A stretch of DNA of 64,000 nt, from the NCBI RefSeq assembly GCF_038502225.1, contig NC_091325.1, forward strand, positions 27,964,424-28,028,423, in the 5' to 3' direction. The notes beneath the pieces are model-generated. The model saw only the letters and a program-made list of their open reading frames with translations. It was not told the origin of the DNA and made no database searches. The DNA is from Cherax quadricarinatus (Eukaryota; Arthropoda; Malacostraca; Decapoda; Parastacidae). Each line of letters starts with the position of its first letter. The stretch's first letter is position 1. Of this stretch, positions 31,923 through 43,348 are shown piece after piece. A program made the translations under genes and the position numbers.

Positions 31923-32383
31923 TTAAGGATGTGACAGAGCGTCAGCATTTACAATACAATGACCACTGATATGTTGTATACTAATAGAGTAAGGTTGGAT
32001 TCTGAGAGCCCACCTCATGATCCTAGCATTTTTGCTCTTCATTGTGTTTATGTAGGTGAGTGGATTGTGGTCTGAAAAAAATGTTAATTTTAAATGGGGA
32101 AGTGCCCAAATACACGTCAAAATGTTCCAAGGACACTACAAGAGCTAGAGCCTCTTTCTCAATAGTGGCATAATTTTTCTGGTGTCGTTTGAGCTTAGAT
32201 GAATAGTAACATACAGGATGGAGAATGTCAGTGGATGTTGACTGTTGGAGCAGCACAGCACCCACTGCATAACCACTCTCATGTATATGCAAAAAGAAGG
32301 GAAAATTGAAATTAGGACTCCTCAACACGAGAGCAGAGGAAAGCAGACGCTTCGGCCTTGCAAATGAGACTGAACAATCTTTA
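31923..32383 (-). pseudogene. pol: Gypsy B RNase H
   Basis: RNase H of element B: HESGYAVGAVLLQQS, YYSSKLKRHQKNYATIEKEA, then SDHNPLTYINTMKSKNARI and the end NADALSHP. Two frames overlap, indicating a frameshift near 32,060-32,080. The domain's start continues on the far side of Gypsy C at 39,412, where SSKVQFIWT is encoded; the 5-bp GTCCA target duplication lies inside the codons at the join. Decayed, but clearly part of B. Confidence 0.8.
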
Positions 32384-32388
32384 GTCCA

Positions 32389-33193
32389 TGTGAAGGCTTA
32401 CTCAGCCCCGAAACAACTTCAGACAGTATTACCAAGGCTGGCTTCTCCTCAGGAAAATTAGTGAATAGAAAAAGAAATAATAACAGACAAACATAAACAC
32501 TTTATTATATAGAAAATATAAAACACTTAAATATGAAATATTAATCCTACATTAAAGAAAATGAAAAATGAAAAATATAAATGATAACTGAATTCAACAC
32601 TAATATATATAGGGGTGTCTGGTGTTGGTGACACTGAGTGTTGTTGAAATCGTAGCCGTTGCTGATGTGGGGGGGGGGGTGTTGCAGGTTTTGGTGACCA
32701 CCACCGGCTCGTTCTTCACAGAGTATCGCCGTGAGTATTCTATCCCGATGACAGGAAAGCAGGTTCTTTACCGCTGCAATGTTGAGGGGTTACGTCCTGC
32801 ACTTTCATACAGGTGCACAGGTAATTAAATCCAAAAAGGGGAAGTCTCAGGACGTTAGTCCATCTCCATCAGTTCTGCTCGTTGATTGGCAGGTGACCCT
32901 CTCTGTCATCCAAGAGTAGTGCTGGGAGCTGTGAGTCTAGTGATTACTGTTTGGACCGGAGCCCCACACGTCACCTTTTGGGGGGGGGGAAGAACGAGGG
33001 GAAGGGATAGTGGGAGCTAGACTGACCCTACCTTACCAAGCAGCCGGCAGTCAACCTATCACTTTCGGGGTGGGGTAAAAAAGGCAGGAATAGTGGGAGC
33101 TGGACTTACCCTACCTTAACAAGCAGCCAGCAATGAAACTATTGTTACTATATACACCCTCTCTACTCCTATCTATTGAACTTTTCCCTCACA
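32389..33193 (-). mobile_element. Gypsy C 3' LTR
   Basis: Ends TGTGAAGG on the left and CCCTCACA on the right (sense: TGTGAGGG to CTTCACA). Similar throughout to 38,553-39,411 and to the solo LTR at 56,154-57,143. Confidence 0.85.
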
Positions 33194-33249
33194 CTCCCCC
33201 ATACCAAGACTTACAGTCAAGGAGTATAAGAAGATTAGGCGAGGAAAAA

Positions 33250-34532
33250 GTTCTAACATATGGAAGTCGCGTAAGGCAACAAATCTTCTACTGACTGTCA
33301 CGACTTAACTAGTCAGAGAAATAATTGGATGAACCATTGATATACACAATATGGAACTTAAAAACCTGGAGTGCCAATGTCCACCTCAAGAGGCGACTGT
33401 TGGTTCCCTTAAAAGTTTCCAGGTATATCTAAGGTTTGTGGTCCGTTTCTAAAATGAATTCTTTTCCCAGCAAATAAAATTTAAGTTTGGAGATTCCCCA
33501 CACAAGGGCCAAACATTCATTTTCTATGGTGGAGTATCTCGTTTCTGCGGGAAGGAGTTTCCGGCTTAGGAAGCATACAGGGAAGGGAGTACCATTACGG
33601 TATTGTAGTAGCACTGCACCTAAGCCAGTATTGGAGGCATCAGTTCTTAAACAAAATGTTTTATTAATATCTGGAATCTTAAGTATAGGGTCATTCGAAA
33701 AGATACTTTTAATCTCATTAAACTTTTCCCGAACTACATCGGAAAGTTCAAAAGGTTCCTTCACAGACTTTTTAAGAAAGTCGGATAAGATGCCTGTAAG
33801 ATCAGTAAGGTTCGGGAAAAACCGTGCATAAAAATATACACAACCAAGAAAGCTACGCATGAGCTTCTTGGTTTTGGGGAATTTAAATTCTAATAAAGCT
33901 TTGATCTTACTGGGGAGAGGCTGCAGAGAGTTATTAGAAAGTATCAGTCCAAGATATCTAATCTTGTTATACCCAAGGAACCATTTCTTCGGCTTGGCAG
34001 TGAGGCCATGTGAGCGTAACCTACGCAAAACTGATGTTAATGTTTGGATATGTTCGCCCCACGTGGATGTCATTACGTAAATGTTATTAAAATAAACTGA
34101 AACATTTGGCATATTACCCAAGACCTTTCTCATCAGTCTCACGTAGGTAGCACAGGCAGTTACCAAACCGAAGGGCATAGTTCAATACTGCATCAGTCCT
34201 TGGTGTGTAGGAAAAGCAGTGTACTGCTTAGAAGAAGGATCTAACATTACTTGATGATATGCCCGCGCAATATCAATCTCTGAAAAGAAGGAAGAGTCAT
34301 AAATTTTGTGTAGATCGCTATCTATTAAGGGCATAGGCTCAGCATCCCAGCGAGTTATAGCATTAAGGCCTCTGAAGTCAATAGCAAGTCTATATGAATT
34401 ATCCTCCTTCTTAACCATGACTACTGGTGAACAATATGAAGATACTGAAGGTTCAATGATCTTTAGTTTTAATAATTTGTCTACCTCTCGGTCAAATGCA
34501 TCCCTAAGGTGATCTGGAACTGGGAATAATTT
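33250..34532 (-). pseudogene. pol: Gypsy C RT and RNase H
   Basis: RT from SVSSYCSPVVMVKKEDNSYR, motif A FFSEIDIARAYHQV, then MPFGLVTACATYV, then motif C reading YFNN where FDD or YVDD is expected, so both catalytic Asp are Asn. RNase H follows (LRTDASNTGLGAVLLQ, RYSTIENECLALVWG, LETDHKP) and is interrupted by a stop at 33,429, with the end (SRLLRWTLALQ) recognisable to ~33,270. Further in-frame stops lie at 34,182 and 34,533. Placed downstream of integrase. Confidence 0.85.
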
Positions 34533-35871
34533 TCATTTGATAGGATTGTCAGTCACTAAGTCAATCTTATGGACTACCGTGGAGGCAACACCTGGAATAT
34601 CAGTAAAGACGTCTGAAAAGTTACTCACACATTGAAGTAGTTCATGTCTCTTATGGTCATCCAAAGATTCATTAATATTAATGTTGGTTGCGTCCGAGTG
34701 GTCAAGAGTCACCAAGTCATGTAGTTCTTCATCACAGTCTAAGTTAGAGGTGTCAATTATGCACACCTTACATTCTTCAGTTGTCGTATCAAGATCGTGT
34801 GGAAAAACTAAGTCAAAGTTATTAAGGCAGTTAACCGAATTTCTTCGGTAATATTTCTTAAGGATGTTGATATGATAAAGCTTAGGTTTCCCCTTGACTT
34901 CTATGAGGTAGTCAACTTTCCCACAAATTTTTAATACTTTATATGGACCTTTCCATGCTACTAATAATTTATTTGACTTGATCGGTAAAAGTACAAGAAC
35001 TTCATCCCCTACTTTAAAACTTCTCCTCTGACTTTTGGAATCAAAATAGGTTTTGTACTGGTCCATTGACAAGCTAAGGTTTTTCGAAACTATGTCAGAG
35101 GTCTCCTCAAGTTTGGATCTAAGGTCAAGGAGAAACTGGTAAGAAGACTGAACCTCAGCACTCATCTCCTCATTAGTGCATAAGTCATGAAGGATGGACA
35201 ATGGGCCTCTGGCCTGTCTACCATAGAGAAGTTCAAAAGGTGAAAACCCCAAATAGTCACTGGGAACTTCCCTCATGGCAAACAAAGCACAGGGTAGGTA
35301 GCGATGCCACTCCTTAGGTTTAAGGGAGCAAAGTTTCCTTAAAATGGACTTGAGAATCGAATGCTGGCGCGCAATCCTCCCATTACAGCTGGGATGATAG
35401 GATGTGGTGAAGAGAGGTTTCACTTCCAGAAGTTGGTATAGATGTTGCATTAAGTCAGATGTGAATTGTGTCCCACGGCCAGACAAAATTTCTCTATGGA
35501 TGCCCACTCTGGAGAAGATGGACAAAAGGGCTTCAGCCACCTCTGTAGTGGTTATGGTCTTTAAGGATATGGCTTCAGGGAAACTCGAAGCATGATCAAC
35601 TAATGTTAATATATCTATGTCCCCCAGATGAAAGTGGAGATAAAGGACCAACGATGTCAATAGCTACTCTTTCAAAAGGTACCGTGAAGACTGGAATTTT
35701 GACCATAGGTACTCGCCTGGTACCTCGGGAGGATGACAGTTGGCAAACTTTACACGATCTACAATAGGTAGTGATATCTGAGGACATTTTTGGCCAAAAA
35801 TAGGTTTCCCTAATTTTATTTAAGGTTTTACGATGCGAGAAATGTCCGGCCACTGGCAGGTCATGAGCCAT
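34533..35871 (-). pseudogene. pol: Gypsy C integrase
   Basis: H2C2 zinc part (AGHFSHRKTL with CRSCKVC) and first catalytic Asp in VAIDIVGPLS at 35,596-35,871. A frameshift near 35,625 precedes the main frame, whose first residues of the fold are LTLVDHASSFPEAI. At the second catalytic position the motif reads ILSGRGTQFT (Gly for Asp), and at the third GRIARQH (Ala for Glu). A basic C-terminal region follows (FKVGDEVLVLLP, WKGPYKVLK). It should insert cDNA but cannot be catalytic. It lies between protease and RT. Confidence 0.85.
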
Positions 35872-37978
35872 TTTTCAGAACAGTCTCTCTGCGTTGACTT
35901 GGAACAACTATGATGGAATACTCTGTCTCCTCTGAATTTAATTTGAATACTGACTTGTGGAAGATGCCTTTTATATATTCAAATTTATATGAAAAGTTTT
36001 TCCTTTGGATAACTTGATTTTGTTTAGCGGCATTATGGCAATTCTGAAGAGAAGGGCAATTACGTTGTAACTTGACAAAGGAGTCCTTCGATATATCTAA
36101 AGGCTTAAAGTCAGGGAAAATCAAAGGATGGACAGTAGGAGAAGCCTGGGCTTTGGTCTGAGCCCTAGTCAAGACATTTATGGTATCGGAGGTGATATCT
36201 TCACTTTCATCTAACAAGTGAACCGGTGATCCTACTACCTCGTTTTCGAGAGTATCATCACTGGATTTTAATCCCACATGAATCTCACGAGACATTGTCT
36301 CATCTGAACTTTCGAGGGACTTCTCTGACTCTACAGAAAGAGGATCTGAAACATCTATGTCCACCTTTGGTGATGAAAGGTCAACCTCAGAAGGAAGAAT
36401 GGCACCTTTTACATTACCTATTAGTACGGAGCAAGAAGTGATGGGAGCTAGTACGGCTTCAGACCAACCTGTGAACCATTTAGACCTAATGTAACAACGG
36501 ATGGTAGGAAAAGTGTCCGTACGGCCCAAGTAGTCTGAAAGTATAGCAGAGGAATGAGTTTCTTTAAGGTTAGGGAACAGCTTATCAGAAATGATTATAC
36601 ATGTGCATTCAGTGTCTCGTAAAATGGTAGATACATTAAGTCCATTAACTGTTCCTGAACAGAAGGGTGCTTGGTCATTACAGTCTTTAAAACATCTTTC
36701 AACTTTTTGGACCTTCTTAGAAGGACAATCTGGACGTTTATGTTCCTTAACACCACACAAATGACAAACAGGAATAAAAGAAGTCATTTTACTTTCCACT
36801 AGAGGCTTCGATTTCTTAAGGTCTGATGAACCCTTGCCCTTAGGGTTCGATCCCTTTAGGTCTTCATAGGAATTGTGAGCCTCAGCATACAGGTCAGCAG
36901 CCTCAGCAACTTCCTCAGCTTTAATCAGGTTACGTTCTCTGATGAATGTTCGTATCTGGTGAGGAAGAGCTGTCAGGAACTGGTCAGCAACCATGAAGTC
37001 TCTAAGAGATTCATAACTGTGATCAATTCCTGAACTCTCTATCCAAAAGTCGAACAAACGAAAGAGTGTTGCCTGTAACTGCTGAAAGTTCTGGCCAGGC
37101 TGTAAGGTGGCATACCTGAAATCTTTCCTGTAAGAATTAGTGGTTTTCTGATATGCTTTAAGGATTGCCTTCTTCAGTAGGTTATAATTACATATGATAT
37201 CCTGCGACAAAGTTGCATAGATATTCAAGGCTGTACCAGAAAATAACATTCCTAACCTGGTAGCCCAGGTGTCAGCAGGCCATTCACAGAGGGTAGCGGT
37301 ATTTTCAAACCTGATAATGTATGAAGTTATGTCTTCCCACTCTATGAAGGGAGGTAAATTAGGTGTTGGAATATGTGCACTGACTGCACGTTGTTCCATT
37401 ACTCCTTCCTCTAATTGTTGTTGTGTAAAAGTTAACTTTTTATTCTCTAATTGAAGGCGAGATTTTTCGAGTTCGCGATCCTTTTCTCTCTCTATTAACT
37501 CATGTTCTCTAGCTTTTTCCTCAACTTCTCTATCCTTTGCTCTTTCCTCGAGTTCTCTTAATTTAACCTGTTCCTCACGTATCTTAGCTTGTTCATCACG
37601 TATTTTAGCTTGTTCCTCACGTTTCCTATCCTTTGCTCTTTCCTCAAGTTCTCTTAATTTAACTTGTTCTTCACGTACTCTAGCTCTCTCCTCACGATCA
37701 AGTCCATCACGCTCCTTTTTGTCTTCTCTCTTTCTAACTGTCTTTCTTGAATTTCTCTCTCAATTCTCTCTCTCTCCTTTTTCTCTTCTCTTTCGATTCT
37801 CTCTCTCTCCTTTTCTTCTTCTCTTTCTATTCTCTCTCTCTCCTTTTCTTCTTCTCTTTCCCTTTCTAACTGTCTTTCTTCTCTCTCAATTCTCTCTTTC
37901 AAGTTTTTCCTGGATCTTAGCACTAATGAAAGATTCTAAATTTTTCCCTGTTATTCCTAACTTACTTCCAGCATTCAT
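35861..37978 (-). pseudogene. gag: Gypsy C Gag and protease
   Basis: Start at ATG 37,978 (MNAGSKLG). A long, highly charged coiled-coil-like segment of Glu/Arg/Lys (37,430-37,930) has a frameshift near 37,890; the main open frame is 35,861-37,399. Capsid-like part (IEWEDITSYIIRFE; YATLQPGQNFQQL), CCHC knuckle CHLCGVKEHKRPDC (~36,725-36,770), then protease with LRDTECT: the Gly of DTG is Glu. The frame shifts in an A-run at 35,865-35,871 before integrase. Confidence 0.85.
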
Positions 37979-38552
37979 CTAAAACTGGTATTCATCCATA
38001 CTTGCAAGAATAACCTAAACTCTCAGGGGAAATGAAACAGGTATTAAAGAAAACAGAGGGTTCAATTCCTGCTCCGCTCAAACTGTAAATAAACCAGAGG
38101 GCTCGATCCCTACTTCAGTTAAACAATATGTATTAATTAAAACGAAGGGTTATATGCCGACTCCGAGCAAACAGTAAGTAGAATGGGGTCACTTGACCAT
38201 CCAATCTTCTCACCAACACATCAAGAGTGCCCTATGACAGTTCCCTTGATATAATAAAGAGCTCAATGAAACAAATTGTCACTGGAAAATCTTGGGTCCC
38301 TAGAGTCTAATCCTCCAAAGTGTTTCAAGCTCACACAAAAATAGAAGGCAGAATTAACTAGTATTCCTGCCTTGACTTGACTTACAATAAATTGAGACTA
38401 ACAATCACCAAATCTTTTAAATACCTGTACTGTAGTCCTACCATAGAGAATGATTACTCATGGCTGGTGGTAACCATCTGTGGTATGCGGCATTGAAGTT
38501 CCAATGGTAGATTCGAGATGGAGTTGAATCTTGATTCAGTAGGGTCTCCACT

Positions 38553-39411
38553 TGTCAAGGCTTACTCAGCCCTGTAACAACTTCAGACAGTATTACCTAG
38601 GCTGGCTCCTCCTCAGGAAAATTAGTGAATAGAAAAAGAAATAATAACAGACAAACATAAACACTTTATTATATAGAAAATATAAAACACTTAAATATGA
38701 AATATTAATCCTACATTAAAGAAAATGAAAAATGAAAAATATATATGATAACTGAATTCAGCGCTAATATATATAGGGGTGTCTGGTGTTGGTGACACTG
38801 AGTGTTGTTAAAATCATAGCCGTTGCTGATGTGGGGGTGGGGGGGTCGCAGGTGTTGGTGACCACCACCGGCTCGTTCTTCACAGAGTATTGCCGTGAGT
38901 ATTCTATCCTGATGACAGGAAAGCAGGTTCTTTACCGCTGCAATGATGAGGGGTTACGTCCTGCACTTTCATACAGGTGCACAGGTAATTAAATCCAAAA
39001 AGGGGAAGTCTCAGGACGTTAGTCCATCTCCATCAGTTCTGCTCGTTGAAAATAAGAACATAAGAACATAAGAAAATAAGAACACTGCAGCAGGCCTGTT
39101 GGCCCATATGAGGCAGGTGACCCTCTCTGTCATCCAAGAGTAGTGCTGGGAGCTGTGATTACTGTTTGGACTGGAGCCCCACACGTCACCTTTCGGTGGG
39201 GGCGGGGAAGAAGGAGGGGAAGGGATAGCGGGAGCTAGACTCACCCTACCTTAACAAGCAGCCAGCAGTCAAACTATCACTTTCGGCGTGGGGGAAAAAA
39301 GGTGGGAATAGCAGGAGCTGGACTTACCCTACCTTAACAAGCAACTGGCAATGAAACTATTGTTACTATATACTCCCTCTCTACTCCTATCTATTGAATT
39401 TTTCCCTCACA
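38553..39411 (-). mobile_element. Gypsy C 5' LTR
   Basis: Same ends as the 3' LTR. Longer mainly because of a ~60-bp insert at 39,048-39,112. Other differences are scattered. Confidence 0.85.
39048..39112. repeat. Decapod-type short interspersed repeat in the C LTR
   Basis: A-rich AACATAAGAAC direct repeats followed by CACTGCAGCAGGCCTGTTGG and CCCATATGAGGCAGG. Absent from the 3' LTR (32,880), so it arrived after Gypsy C inserted or arose by replacement. Confidence 0.7.
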
Positions 39412-40310
39412 GTCCAGATGAACTGAACTTTGCTGCTAGTAAGCTCAGTGAGAGGTTGCAATGTCCCACTGTTTCCTTCATTTTTGGCCAGTTTACCGAG
39501 TGTCTTCTTGATACCCAAATGTCCTCCTATGGGACTATTGTGAGCAAAATCAATGGCTTGTTCACGAAATGTAACTGGTAACACTACAAGATGCTTGACT
39601 GTGATGGAAACACTATCAGCTGACAACTTACATGTATTTTTCTCCATCAGTACTCCATTACTATAATAGTAACAATTATCGAGATCCTTTGCTTCACTCT
39701 CAGTAACTGCTATATCTCTCAGTCTTTCCAGTGACTGATCAACAAACTGATCCTTGATTAAATCATCATGAGTTAGAAATTTAACGTCAGTTGTGTCCTG
39801 ACTAGGTTGATGACCGGGGGGAGTCAGTGTTAATGATCCTGGGTGCAGAGCATCACTAAACAACATTTTCAAACCCAAATCATTGTCATCCACTAACTCA
39901 ACAGGAGACAAGGATGGTTGTTGTATCTTTGACATAGCTCTAGGAATTGCGCTGAGAGGAAATAAAATAGGCTTCTCTCTACAAGCTTCAATGGCATAAT
40001 TATCATCAGTGGTATTATCAATCACAAGTGGTTCCTTACATATACCAGCATGAAGGATATCGTTCCCTATCAACAAGTCCACTGACCTGATGGGAAATAC
40101 ACCACTGGACATACCCACTGAAATGTAACCAGTATAAATGCTTGTTTCAATGTAAACTTTGTGCAGAGGTACTTTTATAACAGCCCCACCATAGGCTTCT
40201 ATCAATACATCTATCTTGCAATAGGTATCATCAGTTATGGGCAGTACATCTTCTCTCAATAACGTGAGATAACTGCCAGTGTCTCTGAAAGTAATTATCA
40301 GAGATGTGAT
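39412..40310 (-). pseudogene. pol: Gypsy B protease and joined pol remnants
   Basis: Protease starts upstream of the open frame, near 40,300, with RDTGSY (intact DTG), then VPLHKVYIETSIYTGYISVG and SVDLLIGND. A linker and the beginning of the integrase zinc domain follow (NSPIGGHLGIKKTLGKLA, ~39,450-39,500). The sequence then jumps directly to the RT/RNase H connection (PLTELTSSKVQFIW), so most of integrase and RT has been deleted. RNase H continues beyond Gypsy C at 32,383. Very like element D in the kept parts. Confidence 0.8.
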
Positions 40311-40402
40311 TCGTCAAGTCCTACTTTACTTCTCGATAAGTAAGGACTCATCGCTGAACGAATCTTTTCATCAGATGCACTTTCTGATGCTAGTCATCTA
40401 TT

Positions 40403-41810
40403 CTAAGTAATATTATCTAAAACAGTGGGATCAAAGGTATTACCAGGATTTTGGTGCCTTTGTTGTACGGAAGAGGATACGACTTGTGTGGGGGCGCCAG
40501 CCGCACGACCGTCTCTCGTATATCTTTCTAACTTATAGCAATACTCTCTAGAATGTCCTTGTCTGTTACAATAGAAACATTTAACTTTCTTCTTCTCGGT
40601 ACCAGATTTTTCTCTAACCACAGAGACGATTCAGGATTATGAGTTTTCCTGGTAAAGGTACGAGAAGTTACAGTAGCAGGTATATCAGGCCGGCACTGAT
40701 CAGCTGATTTTGGTTGCCAACTTCTAGGACAATTTTTAGTTACCTTGTTTCTCTGTGTTTTAGTCCATACAAATTTGTGAGAAATTTCTTTTTTCTCACG
40801 AGCAAACTCTACACAAGTTTGATCTTGTAGTCATGTAACGTACAAAATGCACATTGATAACTTACAGGTAACAAGTTATATGTCTCTAGAATAGTTTCCT
40901 TGACAGCATCGTAACTAATGTACTTGTCAAATGGTAAAGCAGCAGTACAAGTTTGAGCTTTTCCTGTCAAAGCTGTGTGCAATATGGTAGCCCAGTGCTT
41001 ACGTGGCCAGTTCATAGCCCATGCCTGGTTCTCAGACACATCAAAATAGGTGTCTAAATCACTATCAAAAAACTTAGGAACCATTGAGACAGCTTTCTGC
41101 ACATTAAATGTGTCCTGTGTTGTACTAACAGGTTTATCAACTTTGTCAGATCTATTAGTCTGTTGTCTTCCGAGACGAACATTTTCTCTCTGGAAATCTT
41201 CTTTGTTCAATTTCTTCTGTGCCTCTATTTGTGCCATCTGCAACATAAAGAGGCATTCCATCCTCTCAAATTGTTCCTCAGAGATAGGACCAGTGGGTAA
41301 TGGAGGAGTACAGAATCTAACGAATGAGTCTGGACGGTCCTTAGGTCGGACACCTTGTCCAGCCATCCCTAGAGAGTCTAGATCTAGTCTAGGATAAGCA
41401 GATACAGGTGTAGCATACACGGTAGTAGTAGGAGGCTGAGTCATACTACCAGCTATACTCTGTACTACTGTGTTTGTCAGCCGAGAAGGCGTTAGCATGA
41501 ACAGAATTTCAATAGGCTCAGACACTAGGCTCACTTTTGCCGTAGTTGCTTTCTCTTCTACGTCATCAAATAGAGTCATACTTCCTAATAGCGACACTAT
41601 GCTCTCTGTATCTGAATCATAATCAGACATATCTGCGTGAGCAGGAAACAATATATCTTTAATTAATGCTCTGACAGTTTCTGCGGTGTAATTCCTGTTA
41701 TACGTCACATCGAGATATTTGGCTACTTGCCAACGCGTCTGAAGTTTTAATGTACTCAACTTAGACAAAGTCAGAGTATCAATTAACTGTTTCACTTTGA
41801 CATACATCAC
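40403..41810 (-). pseudogene. gag: Gypsy B Gag
   Basis: ATG at 41,810. N-terminal SAP-like stretch (LQTRWQVAKYLDV), capsid-like part (VPKFFDSDLDTYFDVSENQAWAMNWP; YDAVKETILETYNLLPVSYQ), stop at 40,809. A second frame (40,403-40,621) has the CCHC knuckle CFYCNRQGHSREYC. A deletion or frameshift near 40,810-40,830 separates them. Aligns over its length with Gag of D (47,049-48,545), so B and D are sister lineages. Confidence 0.85.
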
Positions 41811-42054
41811 GAAAATAAATGCACTACATGAGAGTGATTATGGGAAACTATAATCCTAATAGGAATTTCAGTGTTGGTTGTCTTAGAGCAAGAGCTCATA
41901 AACAGAATTTCCATCTTCTTGGATCAAGAGACTCAGTCAAGTACATACATCCACCTATTATGTTGCACAAGATTAGGAAAGTACTCAAAGTGTTTGACCA
42001 TAGAGTTACTAGTGTGTCAAACTGGACAATTTCTCCAACACCTTGGATCAAAAG

Positions 42055-42072
42055 CCTCCCGGACAGGCCCCA
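42055..42072 (-). promoter_or_regulatory. Gypsy B primer-binding site, tRNA-Pro-like
   Basis: Minus strand TGGGGCCTGTCCGGGAGG, two bases after the LTR end GTAACA. Near match to the classic tRNA-Pro site. It shows that the LTR at 42,075 is the 5' LTR. Confidence 0.65.
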
Positions 42073-42074
42073 TT

Positions 42075-43251
42075 TGTTACAAAAAACGTGATTTCTAATA
42101 AGCATAGAAATCTCCAGCGAATACTAGAAAGGTCTGCACTTCTAGCATCCAGCATGTTATTGGATTTTTGTAACAAGTAGTCAGTATCCTGGTCCAATTA
42201 TCCATTAGAATTCAATAAGATTCAATAGTGCTTCAGGATTACAACTGGTAGGCTACTAACTAAAGAAATTAAAATTTAATAAGTTTATTAATAAAGTTGT
42301 CTAGGAGTATATTATCAAATTAAATTAATCATTTGAATATAATATAGGATACAAGTTGCTACACTTCTCTCTTGTACAGTCGTATTGTGCTAAAGACACA
42401 TATCACATCTTTATGGCTTTTAAGTACCGTCTGGTACATTGAAGCATTTAATAACATAGTACAAATATATACAAGTAAGTTTGTGTGTTTGTGTGTTAGT
42501 GCTGTAAGTAGTTCGCTATGTCTCAAGACTTGACTAGACATAACCAGTGACTGACTAAAAGTCCTCACATAAACTAACTTCTTGACCAACCTGGCAATCA
42601 GAACAGCTTGCTTGAACAATAAGACGACTGATAAGCCGAACAGCAATATAACAAGCAACTGCAACTCAGAATCAGGAACAAGGAGATAATATAACGACAC
42701 TAAGTAGGGACCATCTGCAGATCCTCCACAAAAGTCACAAAACTCCCATACTACTGAATCTAAGTTCAGCATTAGAAAATCCCTGACTGTGACAGTACAC
42801 AGACACCAGTACAAATTAGGTCAGAAGCTACAGCTCAGGACCTGAGTTGCTCAGAGTGTCTATGCGACACACAACCTCAGTACAACGTCGAAAATTACTA
42901 AGTCTAGGCAATGTTCTGTGAACAGAGTTCCACAGAACCAAAAACAAGAAAGCAACAGAGACGATCCTCCAACAAGGGCCCACAAGGGAGAGGAGTGTGG
43001 GATGTCTTGTTAGAAGAATGTCCAACTGACAAGAGACAGCACAGCACAGGCAGACTACTACAGGCGAGTTGTGATCACTCCCCCCCCCCGATCACATGAT
43101 TGCTCTGTGGACTGCTGCTGCCCAGCAACACCGAGAAGCCGGCAGCATAACGAGCACAACGATTGTTACACAAGGCCGTCAGCTACTTAACACTCGAACT
43201 ATGAGCAATGAATAATATATAAATGTTACATCCTACCTAATAATATAGTTC
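42075..43251 (-). mobile_element. Gypsy B 5' LTR, cut by LINE-2
   Basis: Matches 30,046-31,100 closely, with small insertions (near 42,120 and 43,135). Homology stops at AATAATATAG (43,251), where the LINE-2 5' end begins, so the outer part of the LTR is lost or displaced. Confidence 0.8.
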
Positions 43252-43348
43252 ATTGTCCTCATCGCTCTAGGGCCATGTGGACCTGCTGTGCAGACGCTTC
43301 TGAATCAGCTGGTTATCTGCGCAGTTTTCCTGTTTTTGAGCAGTCAAA

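Larger units (their letters stand above)
32389..39411 (-). mobile_element. Gypsy C, complete but inactivated element
   Basis: Both LTRs (32,389-33,193 and 38,553-39,411), gag, protease, integrase, RT and RNase H on the minus strand, flanked by GTCCA (32,384-32,388 and 39,412-39,416). Domain order is protease, integrase, RT, RNase H. A G-rich tract lies next to the 3' LTR start (33,194-33,202, CTCCCCCAT on plus). A candidate primer-binding site TGGAGACCC follows the 5' LTR (~38,543-38,551). It interrupts the RNase H of Gypsy B. Confidence 0.9.

Noticed and set aside
37654..37923. An independent host coiled-coil gene (Glu/Arg-rich).
   Set aside because: It is the N-terminal part of Gypsy C Gag, in the right place between the 5' LTR and the capsid region.
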